This document shows positions 6,879-14,504 of a stretch of 42,161 nt of DNA, in pieces. The notes beneath the pieces were generated by a model. That model saw only the letters and a list, made by a program, of their open reading frames with translations. It was not told the origin of the DNA and ran no database searches. The DNA is taken from contig MFXS01000004.1 of NCBI GenBank assembly GCA_001788925.1, positions 8,303-50,463 of the forward strand. Direction: 5' to 3'. The position numbers and the translations under genes are program-made. The stretch is from Candidatus Peribacteria bacterium RIFCSPHIGHO2_01_FULL_55_13 (lineage in GTDB: Bacteria; Patescibacteriota; Gracilibacteria; Peribacterales; Peribacteraceae). The number at the start of each line of letters is the position of its first letter. The stretch's first letter is position 1.

Positions 6879-7841
6879 ATGAGTCAGAACACTGAAGTCG
6901 CAGGCTTGTTTCGCCAGATCGCCGCGCTCCTCCAGGCGGGTGCAGGCATGAAAGATGAGAATGTTTCCTTTAAAATCCGCGCGTATGTGAATGCGGCAAA
7001 GATCATCGAAGAATTGCCACAGGATATTGGTGCATATGGTGGCGTGAAAGAATTGAAGCAGCTTCCCGGCATCGGTGACGCGACGGCAAAGAAGATCGTG
7101 GAGTATCTGGAAACAGGAAAGATGGAAGCTTTGGAGAAACTGCGCAATGCGAGCGGGGGAGTGAGCGCGGAGCTTTTGGGCGTGGAAAACCTTGGGCCCA
7201 AGCGTGCGATGCTCATCCAAAAAGAACTCGGCGTCACCACGGTTTCGGGGCTTATGAAAGCCGCAAAAGAGGGGAAGCTGCGTTCCCTTCCGCGGTTTTC
7301 CGCACTCATTGAAAAGAAGATCCTTGAAAGCGCCGGTCGCTCCAAAGAACGGTCGACGCGGTTTCCTCGCGAAGAGATTCAGGACGATGTGGAAGCGCTT
7401 CTTAAAAAAATCCGTGCGGTGGAAGGAGTAGAGCGGGCGGAAGCCGCAGGGTCGTATCGCCGTAAACAAGCCACGGTCGGAGACATCGATACGCTCGTCG
7501 TCACCAAATCACCGGCAGCGGTATCTGATGCCATCGCGAAGCTTCCGTTTGTTCGCAATGTAGTGGCGCACGGCGATAAGAAATTATCCTATGATCTTAA
7601 AAGTAGTATTCGCGTCGACACTCGATTCGTCGCCAAGAGCCAGTGGGGTTCTGCTTTGCTCTACTTCACAGGATCAAAAGAGCACAACATTGCGATGCGT
7701 ATCGTGGCGATCAAAAAAGGATGGAAACTCAGCGAGTACGGATTATTTGATGCAAAAGGGAAGGTGATTGCTTCGAAAGAGGAAAAGGATATCTATCAAA
7801 AATTGGCCTTGCCCTACAAAGAGCCGTGGGAAAGAGGGTGA
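6879..7841 (+). CDS. DNA polymerase X (pol beta-like) lacking the PHP domain
   Basis: Predicted gap-filling repair polymerase. The N-terminal 8-kDa-like region carries one helix-hairpin-helix (LPGIGDATAKKI) and a second HhH-like segment (NLGPKRAMLIQKELG). The nucleotidyltransferase motif is GSYRRKQATVGDIDTL (191-206) with catalytic Asp202 and Asp204; the third carboxylate is Asp247 in IRVDTRF. FTGSKEHNIAMR and the thumb block LPYKEPWERG complete the polymerase core. Most bacterial PolX enzymes are about 570 residues because a C-terminal PHP phosphoesterase domain follows; this one stops at 320 residues, right where the core ends. The ATG at 6879 is preceded by TATCCT at a leaderless-type distance. 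Confidence 0.9.
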   Translation: MSQNTEVAGLFRQIAALLQAGAGMKDENVSFKIRAYVNAAKIIEELPQDIGAYGGVKELKQLPGIGDATAKKIVEYLETGKMEALEKLRNASGGVSAELLGVENLGPKRAMLIQKELGVTTVSGLMKAAKEGKLRSLPRFSALIEKKILESAGRSKERSTRFPREEIQDDVEALLKKIRAVEGVERAEAAGSYRRKQATVGDIDTLVVTKSPAAVSDAIAKLPFVRNVVAHGDKKLSYDLKSSIRVDTRFVAKSQWGSALLYFTGSKEHNIAMRIVAIKKGWKLSEYGLFDAKGKVIASKEEKDIYQKLALPYKEPWERG

Positions 7842-7849
7842 AATTCAAG

Positions 7850-7877
7850 AATTCGGAATGCGGAATTCGGAATTTTT
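7850..7877. repeat. 4 x 7-nt word array after the PolX stop
   Basis: AATTCGG, AATGCGG, AATTCGG, AATTTTT, beginning nine bases after the PolX stop and ending before tRNA-Ser. The words match the inverted element at 29321-29441 and the coding array at 35102. Confidence 0.85.
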
Positions 7878-7895
7878 GTCTAAAGTCCTCTCTAC

Positions 7896-7985
7896 GGAGA
7901 GGTCGCATAGTGGCCTAGTGCGCACGCTTGGAAAGCGTGTAGACCTGAAAGGGTCTCGGGGGTTCGAATCCCCCCCTCTCCGCCA
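7896..7985 (+). tRNA. tRNA-Ser (anticodon GGA)
   Basis: A 90-base class II tRNA. The acceptor arm GGAGAGG pairs with CCTCTCC, the anticodon loop CTTGGAAAG holds GGA (reads TCC/TCT), a long variable arm follows, and the T arm GGGGG-TTCGAAT-CCCCC is intact. The discriminator base is G and CCA is encoded in the DNA. Confidence 0.97.
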
Positions 7986-8041
7986 TGTTCACATACAAGA
8001 ACCGCGCCCGGGATGGGCGCTCTCGGGGGATTCCTTATCCT

Positions 8042-8284
8042 CTATTTCGCGTGCCCGCTGGCCCAGCAGACCATCTTCGCACAGAGCGAGATGTTGAGCC
8101 CAAAGGCGATGAGCGCGAGCGATGCGCCGCTGCCGCCGAAGGCGATGCCGCTACCCGTGAGATGCGTGTTCACCACTCCCATCATCGCCGCAAGGGAGGT
8201 GATGAGAAGCAGGAACGCCACAAGGCCAATAAGAACAGAGCAAGCGCTTCCAGAGCCGGTGGTTTTCTTCTTGATGAGTGCCAT
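8042..8284 (-). CDS. Small membrane protein, two predicted helices
   Basis: An 80-residue product starting MALIKKKTTGSGSAC, then a hydrophobic helix (VLIGLVAFLLLITSLAAMM), a Gly/Ser-rich linker and a second hydrophobic stretch near the C-terminus. Two cysteines lie in the tail. No family is recognised. I chose the internal ATG at 8284 because it places the Lys-rich segment at the N-terminus, as expected for a membrane protein; a longer form would add 13 residues. It lies convergent to tRNA-Ser and divergent to pheT. Confidence 0.55.
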   Translation of the reverse strand: MALIKKKTTGSGSACSVLIGLVAFLLLITSLAAMMGVVNTHLTGSGIAFGGSGASLALIAFGLNISLCAKMVCWASGHAK

Positions 8285-8389
8285 AGTGGAGATGAGCGTA
8301 GCGCGTATGCCTTGTATCTGCAATTGGCAGGAAAGAAAGGAGTGAGGAGCTAGGTGGAAGCGGAGGAAAAACTGCTATCCTGTGCGGGT

Positions 8390-10807
8390 ATGAAGCTCTC
8401 CCTGGAATGGCTTTCGGAGTTCGTGACCTTCACGACCACCGATCCCGAAGAGATTGCACGGCGCCTGACAGCGCACGTGGGTGAAGTCGACGATGTCGAA
8501 ATTCAGGGGAAGTATCTGAAGGATTGCTGTGTGGGCAAAGTGAGCAACCTCCGCAAGCACCCGGGCGCCGACAAACTGAATCTTTGCAATGTGGAGACCG
8601 ATCGCGGCGTGAAGAACATTGTCTGCGGCGGCACGAACCTGCGCGAGGGGATGCTTGTTGCGTTTGCGCATGTGGGAGCAACGGTGAAGCACGGCGATGA
8701 AAAGATGACACTCAAAGAAGCCAAGATTCGTGGGGAGAAGAGCGAAGGAATGATCTGCGCGGCGGAGGAGCTGGAACTAAAGGATATGTTTCCGGCGAAG
8801 AAGGAAGATGGGGAACGGCCCGTCATCGAACTGAAAGTGGAAAGTGGAAAGTGGAAAGTGGGGATGTCACTCAAAGAAGCATTGGGCATGGATGATGTGG
8901 TCTTTCACATCGATAACCATGCGATCACGCACCGGGCGGATCTTTTCTCGCACATTGGATTCGCACGTGAGTGTGTGGCGATAGGGATTGCGAAGTGGAA
9001 GAAAAAGCCCGAATTCAAGGCTTCGAAAGCGGGCAAGCAGGCATTGCCATTCAAACTCATTGTCGAAGAAAAGAAGCTGATGCCGCGGTACTGCGCGTGT
9101 GTCATTGAGATTGATGGGCTTGGGGAGACGCCGGCGTGGATGAAGAAGCGCCTGAGGGCCGTAGGCTGGAGGCCGCTGAATCTTCCTGTCGACATCACCA
9201 ACTACGTGGCCACAGAAGTCGGCGTGCCGCTCCATAGCTTCGATCTCGACGACATCCGTGGCGATGTGCACATGCGGAAAGCCAAAGAAGGGGAAAAGAT
9301 CACGACGCTCGATGGCAAAGAATGGAAGTTGCCAGCGGGGGCTCTCATTTTGAGCGACGACGAAGGAATCTTCGACATGCTTGGGATCATGGGAGGGCTC
9401 CGGAGTTCCACGAAGAATTCCACCCGCCGCATTTACCTTCACAGCGCTTCGCTCGATCCCGTTTCCATCCGATTCACCGTCATCGCCACGGGTCATCGCA
9501 CGGATGCCGCCACTGTCTACGAAAAGACTGTGCCGCATATCACGACCGAACAGGGGTTTTTCCGCGCTCTTCAATTATTTCTCGAGCTTGCCCCGGGCGC
9601 GCGTGCCGGCTCCAAGATCGAGTCATACGGGGACAACGGAGAAGGGAAGCCGATCACATTCTCCGCTTCATATGCGGAAGGAAAGCTGGGCACGGCCATT
9701 CCAGAGAAGACGATCGTGAAAATTTTTGAAGATTTGGGGTGCGTTGTACGAGCGCAAAAAGGAACCCTTCGACTTGGCTCAGGGCAAGCAAGCAAAAAGG
9801 AAAAGTCATTGGCGGTCACTCCTCCGCTCTGGCGCCTGAAGGATCTGAATGGGCCGCATGATCTGGTGGAGGAAGTGGGCCGCGTCTACGGGTTCGACAA
9901 AATCCCGGTCACGCTGCCCGAAGCTTCCATTGCGCCGCCCGCGCGCGACAAGCGCATCCACCACCTTCGCGATGCCCTTGGCGCGCTTGGGTACATGGAG
10001 CTGGTGCCGCTTTCCCTCGTGGGCCCGGAGCTTCTGAAGAAATGCAATCTGGATCCTGCCAAGTGTGTGCAGGTGGAAAACCCCATTGGGGAAGAAGTGA
10101 GCATCATGCAACCCTGTGTGATGCCGCAGATTCTGGATCACGCGTCGCGGAACATGCTTCTGGTCGGCGACGCGCTCAAGACGTTCCACATCGGCAAGAT
10201 TTTTCTTTCCGGGGGAGGGGAGGTCCTCGCATTCGGAGCGCTAATCGCCAGCCGCAACGAGACCACGCCTGCCACGGAGCCGTTCCTCCGGCTCAAACGC
10301 GATGTTCTTACCGCGCTTTTGCATGCGGGATACCAGGCCGAAGTTACGCCGGGTGAACCCACGCCCTCCACAGCCCATCCCGGGCGCGTGGGCGATATCA
10401 GCGTTGAGGGAAAAACGTTCGGAAAGCTTTTTGAAATCCATCCGGCGGTCCGTGAACGGTTCGATCTTCCGCACCGCGCTGCCGGCGTCACGATGGATTT
10501 GGATGTTCTTTTGAAGATTGCGCCCAAAGAACGTCATGCGAAGGCGCTGCCCCAGTTCCCCGCCATCACCTACGACGTCACGATGACACTTGATCGTAGC
10601 AAGGTGCTCAAAGGAATCCTTGAGAAGATCCGTATATCCTCACCACTTCTGGAATCCGTCGAAGTGGCGGATATCTACTCGGGGAAGCCGCTATCGAAAG
10701 AGCAGTACAATGTCACCGTTCGTTGCACCTATCGGAGCCCGGAGAGGACGTTGACGGAAGAGGAGGTGAAGGAGGCTCATGAAGTCTTGATGAAAGGGGT
10801 GGCCTGA
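8390..10807 (+). CDS. pheT: Phenylalanyl-tRNA synthetase beta subunit
   Basis: Beta chain of the alpha2/beta2 synthetase that charges tRNA-Phe. In order: the N-terminal EMAP/OB-type tRNA-binding domain (about 40-150, with KHPGADKLNLCNV), the B3/B4 editing region, the B5 domain (with VEEVGRVYGFDKIP), the catalytic-like core, and the C-terminal FDX-ACB anticodon-binding domain (FPAITYDVTMTLDR...). 805 residues is typical. I chose the ATG at 8390 (MKLSLEWLSEF), the canonical N-terminus; TATCCT ends eight bases upstream. pheS is not in the window. Two low-complexity insertions stand out: VESGKWKV (from a 4 x 7-nt array) and LRLGSGQASKKE (from a different repeat). Confidence 0.96.
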   Translation: MKLSLEWLSEFVTFTTTDPEEIARRLTAHVGEVDDVEIQGKYLKDCCVGKVSNLRKHPGADKLNLCNVETDRGVKNIVCGGTNLREGMLVAFAHVGATVKHGDEKMTLKEAKIRGEKSEGMICAAEELELKDMFPAKKEDGERPVIELKVESGKWKVGMSLKEALGMDDVVFHIDNHAITHRADLFSHIGFARECVAIGIAKWKKKPEFKASKAGKQALPFKLIVEEKKLMPRYCACVIEIDGLGETPAWMKKRLRAVGWRPLNLPVDITNYVATEVGVPLHSFDLDDIRGDVHMRKAKEGEKITTLDGKEWKLPAGALILSDDEGIFDMLGIMGGLRSSTKNSTRRIYLHSASLDPVSIRFTVIATGHRTDAATVYEKTVPHITTEQGFFRALQLFLELAPGARAGSKIESYGDNGEGKPITFSASYAEGKLGTAIPEKTIVKIFEDLGCVVRAQKGTLRLGSGQASKKEKSLAVTPPLWRLKDLNGPHDLVEEVGRVYGFDKIPVTLPEASIAPPARDKRIHHLRDALGALGYMELVPLSLVGPELLKKCNLDPAKCVQVENPIGEEVSIMQPCVMPQILDHASRNMLLVGDALKTFHIGKIFLSGGGEVLAFGALIASRNETTPATEPFLRLKRDVLTALLHAGYQAEVTPGEPTPSTAHPGRVGDISVEGKTFGKLFEIHPAVRERFDLPHRAAGVTMDLDVLLKIAPKERHAKALPQFPAITYDVTMTLDRSKVLKGILEKIRISSPLLESVEVADIYSGKPLSKEQYNVTVRCTYRSPERTLTEEEVKEAHEVLMKGVA
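8833..8860. repeat. In-frame perfect 4 x 7-nt repeat in pheT
   Basis: Four exact copies of GAAAGTG, encoding KVESGKWKV just after the tRNA-binding domain. The same word family occurs at 12023 and 40006. Confidence 0.93.
9765..9789. repeat. In-frame CCCTTCGAC...GCTCAGGGC element in pheT
   Basis: A 25-base block encoding LRLGSGQA. It is not built of 7-nt words. From memory, near-identical blocks (TTCGACTxxGCTCAGG...) recur in many unrelated bacterial genomes; this should be confirmed by search. Confidence 0.6.
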
Positions 10808-10809
10808 CC

Positions 10810-10885
10810 ATTTACGATTGACGATTTCTGATTTGCTGTTTGCAGCTGAAAATCGTAAATCCACAAATTGTAAATCGTAAATCGG
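10810..10885. repeat. Imperfect inverted element of 7-nt words after pheT
   Basis: The left array is ATTTACG, ATTGACG, ATTTCTG, ATTTGCT (10810-10837). The right array has AAATCGT, AAATCCA and further AAATCGT words up to 10885. A GCTGTTTGCAGC segment makes the tip. It starts two bases after the pheT stop and ends just before the TATACT box of the next gene. Confidence 0.82.
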
Positions 10886-10886
10886 T

Positions 10887-10892
10887 TATACT
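10887..10892 (+). promoter_or_regulatory. Candidate -10 box for a leaderless transcript
   Basis: TATACT ends nine bases before the ATG at 10902, and there is no Shine-Dalgarno. No clear -35 is seen; the upstream bases belong to the repeat element. Confidence 0.5.
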
Positions 10893-10901
10893 GCTAAGCC
10901 C

Positions 10902-11456
10902 ATGTCCATTGTGACCAAAACTGGCGATACGGGAATGACCGGACTCTATGGGTCCGGACGCGTTTCGAAGGCTGCTCCGCGCATTGAGGCGTATGGAACG
11001 GTGGATGAACTCAATGCCGTCCTTGGCGTTGTCCTTGCAGAACTCGATCTCCCCATCATCATCCGTGGGCAGATTACAGCCGCGCAGAATGCACTGTTCA
11101 TCGTGGGGAGCGACTTGGCGACGCCGGATGCATCGATCCAGGTCCCGCGTGTTTTGCCTGAGCATACGGCGGCTGTCGAACGCTGGGTCGTTGCTTTGGA
11201 AACCACACTTCCTCCTCAGAAGAAATTTCTGCTTCCAAGTGGGTCAAGGACGGGTGCCCTGCTTCATCAGGCCCGCAGTATCTGCCGCCGGGCGGAACGT
11301 TGCGTGGTCTTCCTCGCGGAGAAGGAGGGGATCAACAAAGAAGTTCAGATGTATCTGAATCGATTGAGTGATTATCTCTTCCTCGCGGCACGATCGGCAA
11401 ATGTATCGAATGGGTGTCCGGAGACGGAGGTGGATTATAGTGGTTGGGACGCCTGA
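10902..11456 (+). CDS. Cob(I)alamin adenosyltransferase, PduO type
   Basis: Transfers the adenosyl group of ATP to cob(I)alamin, giving coenzyme B12. The N-terminal TKTGDTGMTGLYG block is the family's ATP-binding signature. DELNAVLG (around 40), RSICRRAERCVV and LNRLSDYLFLAAR are the conserved helical motifs near the active site. The 184-residue length is normal. No other B12 gene is in the window, so the enzyme probably serves salvage of an imported corrinoid for an AdoCbl-dependent enzyme encoded elsewhere. The 3' end overlaps the convergent membrane-protein gene by 22 bases. Confidence 0.93.
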   Translation: MSIVTKTGDTGMTGLYGSGRVSKAAPRIEAYGTVDELNAVLGVVLAELDLPIIIRGQITAAQNALFIVGSDLATPDASIQVPRVLPEHTAAVERWVVALETTLPPQKKFLLPSGSRTGALLHQARSICRRAERCVVFLAEKEGINKEVQMYLNRLSDYLFLAARSANVSNGCPETEVDYSGWDA

Positions 11457-11755
11457 GGTACCGGAAGCATCGTCCAAAAATTCAGCGCCGCCAACGCTGC
11501 GAATATCACCAGAAGCGGAATCGCGATTACAATCAACTTCACCCACGATGCCTTTTCTCCGTGATGCACCGTCCGGTAAAAACTTGTCCCGCCGTAGAGT
11601 ATTCCCGCAAGCGCCAGGGGAAGATCGGCTACCTGCATCCACCAGCCGGGCCATACGCTGCCGATGCTATTTCTTAAAAGCAGGTATCCGAGGAAGTAGC
11701 TGCCGGCGAGGAGGTAGAAGAGGAGGCCGGTGAAACGTTGGAGGAAGGGGGACAT
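11435..11755 (-). CDS. Small membrane protein, about three helices
   Basis: A 106-residue hydrophobic protein starting MSPFLQRFTGLLFYLL, with helices at about 8-27, 40-58 and 75-97, and a cytoplasmic-looking YRTVHHGEKASW loop. I recognise no family. I chose the ATG at 11755 rather than the one 18 bases upstream because TACTAT (11764-11769 on this strand) ends eight bases before it, as at other leaderless-looking genes here. It is downstream of and on the same strand as rpmH but is not the usual rnpA/yidC partner. Confidence 0.65.
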   Translation of the reverse strand: MSPFLQRFTGLLFYLLAGSYFLGYLLLRNSIGSVWPGWWMQVADLPLALAGILYGGTSFYRTVHHGEKASWVKLIVIAIPLLVIFAALAALNFWTMLPVPQASQPL

Positions 11756-11763
11756 TGGAAAAT

Positions 11764-11769
11764 ATAGTA
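11764..11769 (-). promoter_or_regulatory. Candidate -10 box for a leaderless transcript
   Basis: TACTAT on the minus strand ends eight bases before the ATG at 11755. It is the same hexamer used at 5983 and 38707. Confidence 0.45.
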
Positions 11770-11786
11770 CCATCTTTCATAAGAAC

Positions 11787-11852
11787 ATTTGCCATTGTCC
11801 ATTTGCGATTTGCCATTCAATGACAAGTGATAAATGGCAAATGGAAAATTCA
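11787..11852. repeat. Inverted element of 7-nt words next to the rpmH stop
   Basis: Left array: ATTTGCC, ATTGTCC, ATTTGCG, ATTTGCC, ATTCAAT (11787-11821). Right array: AAATGGC, AAATGGA, AAATTCA (11832-11852). The last base of the right array touches the rpmH stop codon (11853-11855), so it lies in the 3' UTR of L34. Confidence 0.88.
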
Positions 11853-11999
11853 TTATTTCCACTTCTTCATATTCACCACCACCCTCTTTCTGCCCTGGGC
11901 ACGACGGCGGTTCAGGACTTTGCGTCCGTTTGCTGTCTTGCTCCGGCGAAGGAAGCCGTGCCTGCGTACCCGCTTTCTCCAGCGTAATTTGGCTAACAT
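11853..11999 (-). CDS. rpmH: 50S ribosomal protein bL34
   Basis: A 48-residue, very basic protein starting MLAKLRWRKRVRRHGFLRR and ending VVNMKKWK. The R-x-HGF-x-R and NGRKVLNRRRAQGRKR blocks are the bL34 signature. The N-terminus is slightly unusual compared with the common MKRTYQPS start, as in some divergent lineages. The gene was found by reading the minus strand. It is followed by a small membrane-protein gene instead of rnpA, so the classical rpmH-rnpA pair is broken here. A word-array hairpin starts right at its stop codon and may terminate the transcript. Confidence 0.93.
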   Translation of the reverse strand: MLAKLRWRKRVRRHGFLRRSKTANGRKVLNRRRAQGRKRVVVNMKKWK

Positions 12000-12022
12000 T
12001 GCTGGCGTAGCTTAGCCGAAGA

Positions 12023-12103
12023 GTGGAAAATGGAAAGTATAAAATGCAAAAACAACGTGATTTTCGTCATTCTCAATTCTCCATTCTCCATTCTCCATTT
12101 CTC
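12023..12103. repeat. Paired 7-nt word arrays in the rpmH-M16 divergent gap
   Basis: Left: GTGGAAA, ATGGAAA, GTATAAA, ATGCAAA (12023-12050). Right: ATTCTCA, ATTCTCC x3, ATTTCTC (12069-12103). The arms are purine-rich and pyrimidine-rich and only loosely complementary. The right array ends two bases before the M16 ATG, occupying the position of a ribosome binding site. Confidence 0.8.
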
Positions 12104-12105
12104 TC

Positions 12106-13368
12106 ATGTTTACACTCGACCGCCTGAAATCCGGACTCCCTGTTCTTACTGCTGCTACCGAAGGAACCGCTTCTGTCACCGTTCTCGTCTTCGCCGGAGC
12201 AGGATCACGGTACGAGACCAAGAAGGATACGGGCATCGGACATTTCCTTGAGCACATGTTCTTTAAAGGGGGAAAGAAGTACCGCAACACCAAGGAAGTG
12301 AGCGTTGCCATCGACGGCATCGGCGGGGACTTCAACGCGTTTACCGGCAAGGAGTACGCGGGGTATTACGTCAAAGTCGCTGCGGATCACGCCGATCTCG
12401 CGTGCGATGTCATCAGCGACATGCTTGTGAACGCGACGTTTCCGCAGGAGGAAATCGAAAAGGAAAGGGGAGTGATCATGGAAGAGGCCCGCATGTACGA
12501 AGACACGCCGATGTACCGTGCGGGATGGGATTTCGAGCTCCTCCTCTACGGCGATTGTGCGCTCGGCTGGGACACGATCGGTACGGAAGAGGTCATCCGC
12601 AGTGTTTCGCAAAAGGATTTCCAGAAGCACAAAGATGAGCTTTATACATCAGACAACCTGGTGGTCACGTTCGGAGGAAAGATCGGCGAGAAGCAGGCGA
12701 TGGAACTCTCCAACAAGTATTTCGGAACGATCGGAGGAGCCAAGGCGAAGGAATTCGCACCTATGCAGAGCTACGGCACGCGCAAGGTATGGCTGCGGAC
12801 CAAGAAAACCGAGCAGTCGCATCTCGTCCTCGGCGTTCCCGGCCCTTCCGCGCTCGACAAGGACCACTTCACACACAAGCTTCTCTCCATCATCCTCGGC
12901 GGCAACATGAGCTCCCGCATGTTCCTGAATATCCGCGAAGCCAAAGGACTCTGCTACTACATCTCCACGGAGACAGACAGTTATCTGGATGCCGGATGCC
13001 TCTCCACCAGAGCCGGCGTCGATCAGTCCCGCCTCCACGAGGCCATCACCTTGATCTTGAATGAGTACTCCGAGTGCCGGGAGAAGGGGATTACCGGCGA
13101 AGAGCTTTTCCGCGCCAAAGAATTCCTGAAAGGAAAGATCACGCTGAGCCTGGAAGACAGCGAGGAGCTGGCGCACTTCTACGGAAAACAGCAGCTGCTG
13201 TACCCCAAAGTCCGCACCATCGAGGAATACTTCAAGGAGATCGACAAAGTCTCTGAGGAGCAGGTGAACTTACTTGCCGCGAAGCTTCTGAAGCCAGAAG
13301 AGATGCGGCTGGTGGTAATCGGCAGCGAGGATAACGAGGCGAAACTGACCGGTCTCCTCACGGCATAA
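12106..13368 (+). CDS. M16 family zinc metallopeptidase (processing-peptidase/PqqL-like)
   Basis: Probable zinc protease. The inverted zinc motif HxxEH is present as GHFLEHMFFKG (His46, Glu49, His50), and the distal Glu ligand is expected in ERGVIMEEARMYED. The C-terminal half contains the inactive M16 repeat, with GGNMSSRMFLNIREAKGLCYYIS as a recognisable block (cited here in part as GGNMSSRMF...KGLCYYIS). The 420-residue single-chain form matches bacterial homologues of mitochondrial processing peptidase. No signal peptide is seen, so it is probably cytoplasmic. The stop lies five bases from that of the convergent CNNM-type gene. Confidence 0.93.
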   Translation: MFTLDRLKSGLPVLTAATEGTASVTVLVFAGAGSRYETKKDTGIGHFLEHMFFKGGKKYRNTKEVSVAIDGIGGDFNAFTGKEYAGYYVKVAADHADLACDVISDMLVNATFPQEEIEKERGVIMEEARMYEDTPMYRAGWDFELLLYGDCALGWDTIGTEEVIRSVSQKDFQKHKDELYTSDNLVVTFGGKIGEKQAMELSNKYFGTIGGAKAKEFAPMQSYGTRKVWLRTKKTEQSHLVLGVPGPSALDKDHFTHKLLSIILGGNMSSRMFLNIREAKGLCYYISTETDSYLDAGCLSTRAGVDQSRLHEAITLILNEYSECREKGITGEELFRAKEFLKGKITLSLEDSEELAHFYGKQQLLYPKVRTIEEYFKEIDKVSEEQVNLLAAKLLKPEEMRLVVIGSEDNEAKLTGLLTA

Positions 13369-13373
13369 GGTGG

Positions 13374-14342
13374 TTATGTTATGTCGGTTTCATCCTTGAT
13401 TTCTCCTACAAGCTGCTCAAGCACATCTTCCAGCGTCACAAGCCCCACGATCTGTTTCTGTTCCCGTACCATGGCCAACTGTGCGGCATTATTCCGTAGA
13501 ATATTGAGCAGACTGTCACACGGAAGATCCGCATCAACGGTCAGAATGTCGCGTATGAGGGGGGTGATGGGGGCGCTGCCTTTTCCGTCGGCTACGGCCG
13601 AGAGGATGTCGCGGCTCAGGATGTATCCGCGCGTGTCATGGAACGAAGATCCGATGACCGGATAGCGGGAAAAGTGATGATGAAAAACGGTCTTTGCTGC
13701 CTGCTCGATTGTCGCATCCGTCTTGATGCACACCATCTGCTCGCCCTTGATCATAATGTCTCTGACCTTGCGGTCATTGAGGACGAATGCCCGATGGATG
13801 AACTGCTGTTCGTCGGCATCGATGTGGCCGGCGCCTCCGCCGATATTGGCGAGTGCGCGGATCTGTTCTTCTGTGCCTACCTTGCGCTTTCCGGATTTGA
13901 ACAGACGCACGATGCGTTCCAGAACAAAGACCAGCGGATAGAGCAGGGTGATCAGGAGCAGCAGAAGCGGCGCGATCCGGCGGCTGATACGCGGTGCATT
14001 GTGCGCACCAAAGGATTTCGGGATGATTTCCGAGAAGATGATCGTGGCAAAGGTGAGGAATGCGGTCATGTACCCGATGGCGTTGCTGCCGAAGAGCGCG
14101 ACGGCCTTCTGCCCGGCGAGGATCGGCCCGAGGATGTTTGTTACATTGGTACAGATGACGATCACAATGATGGCGCGTGTGGTATGCCGCAGGAGAAATT
14201 TCAATTCCTTCGCGCCCAACTTCTTTTTATTGATCATCACTTCCACCTCCGCCGGGGTCACATTGAGCACGGCAGCATCGATCATCGCGAAAAACCCCGA
14301 GATGGCGACAAAAACGGCGACGATCAGTAAAAGTTCGATCAT
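13374..14342 (-). CDS. CNNM/HlyC-CorC-type membrane protein with CBS pair
   Basis: The 322-residue protein begins with a CNNM (DUF21) transmembrane domain (about 1-150: three hydrophobic helices plus the TIIFSEIIPKSFGA block typical of the family). A CBS pair follows (about 190-320: RDIMIKGEQM, SRYPVIGSS, GLVTLEDVLEQLVGEI). Relatives take part in Mg2+/cation efflux. The usual C-terminal CorC_HlyC domain is absent. The reading frame continues far upstream, but that part overlaps two genes on the other strand, so I start at the ATG at 14342 (MIELLLIVAVFVAISG), where the first helix begins. A TACCAT box ends eight bases upstream of it. Confidence 0.9.
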   Translation of the reverse strand: MIELLLIVAVFVAISGFFAMIDAAVLNVTPAEVEVMINKKKLGAKELKFLLRHTTRAIIVIVICTNVTNILGPILAGQKAVALFGSNAIGYMTAFLTFATIIFSEIIPKSFGAHNAPRISRRIAPLLLLLITLLYPLVFVLERIVRLFKSGKRKVGTEEQIRALANIGGGAGHIDADEQQFIHRAFVLNDRKVRDIMIKGEQMVCIKTDATIEQAAKTVFHHHFSRYPVIGSSFHDTRGYILSRDILSAVADGKGSAPITPLIRDILTVDADLPCDSLLNILRNNAAQLAMVREQKQIVGLVTLEDVLEQLVGEIKDETDIT

Positions 14343-14393
14343 GAATTGGCATGGTAGAGGGTGGATGGGGCTGCATCCAGCAGTTCGCAGCTT

Positions 14394-14491
14394 TTCGGAT
14401 ATCGGGGTATCCGTATAGTGGGATAGCGGAGCAGGCATCGTTTTGGGATTTTCCGGATATTCCGATATCCGGATACCCCGATATCCGGTAC
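14394..14491. repeat. Inverted element of 8-nt words with an 18-bp perfect stem
   Basis: Left: TTCGGATA, TCGGGGTA, TCCGTATA, GTGGGATA (14394-14425). Right: TTCCGATA, TCCGGATA, CCCCGATA, TCCGGTAC (14460-14491). Bases 14396-14413 are exactly complementary to 14470-14487. It occupies the gap between two divergent genes. Confidence 0.9.
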
Positions 14492-14504
14492 ACTTCTCCC
14501 CGTC

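Noticed and set aside
8867-9574. A 235-codon minus-strand frame inside pheT
   Set aside because: Antisense shadow of a clear PheT coding region; no homology pattern or start context.
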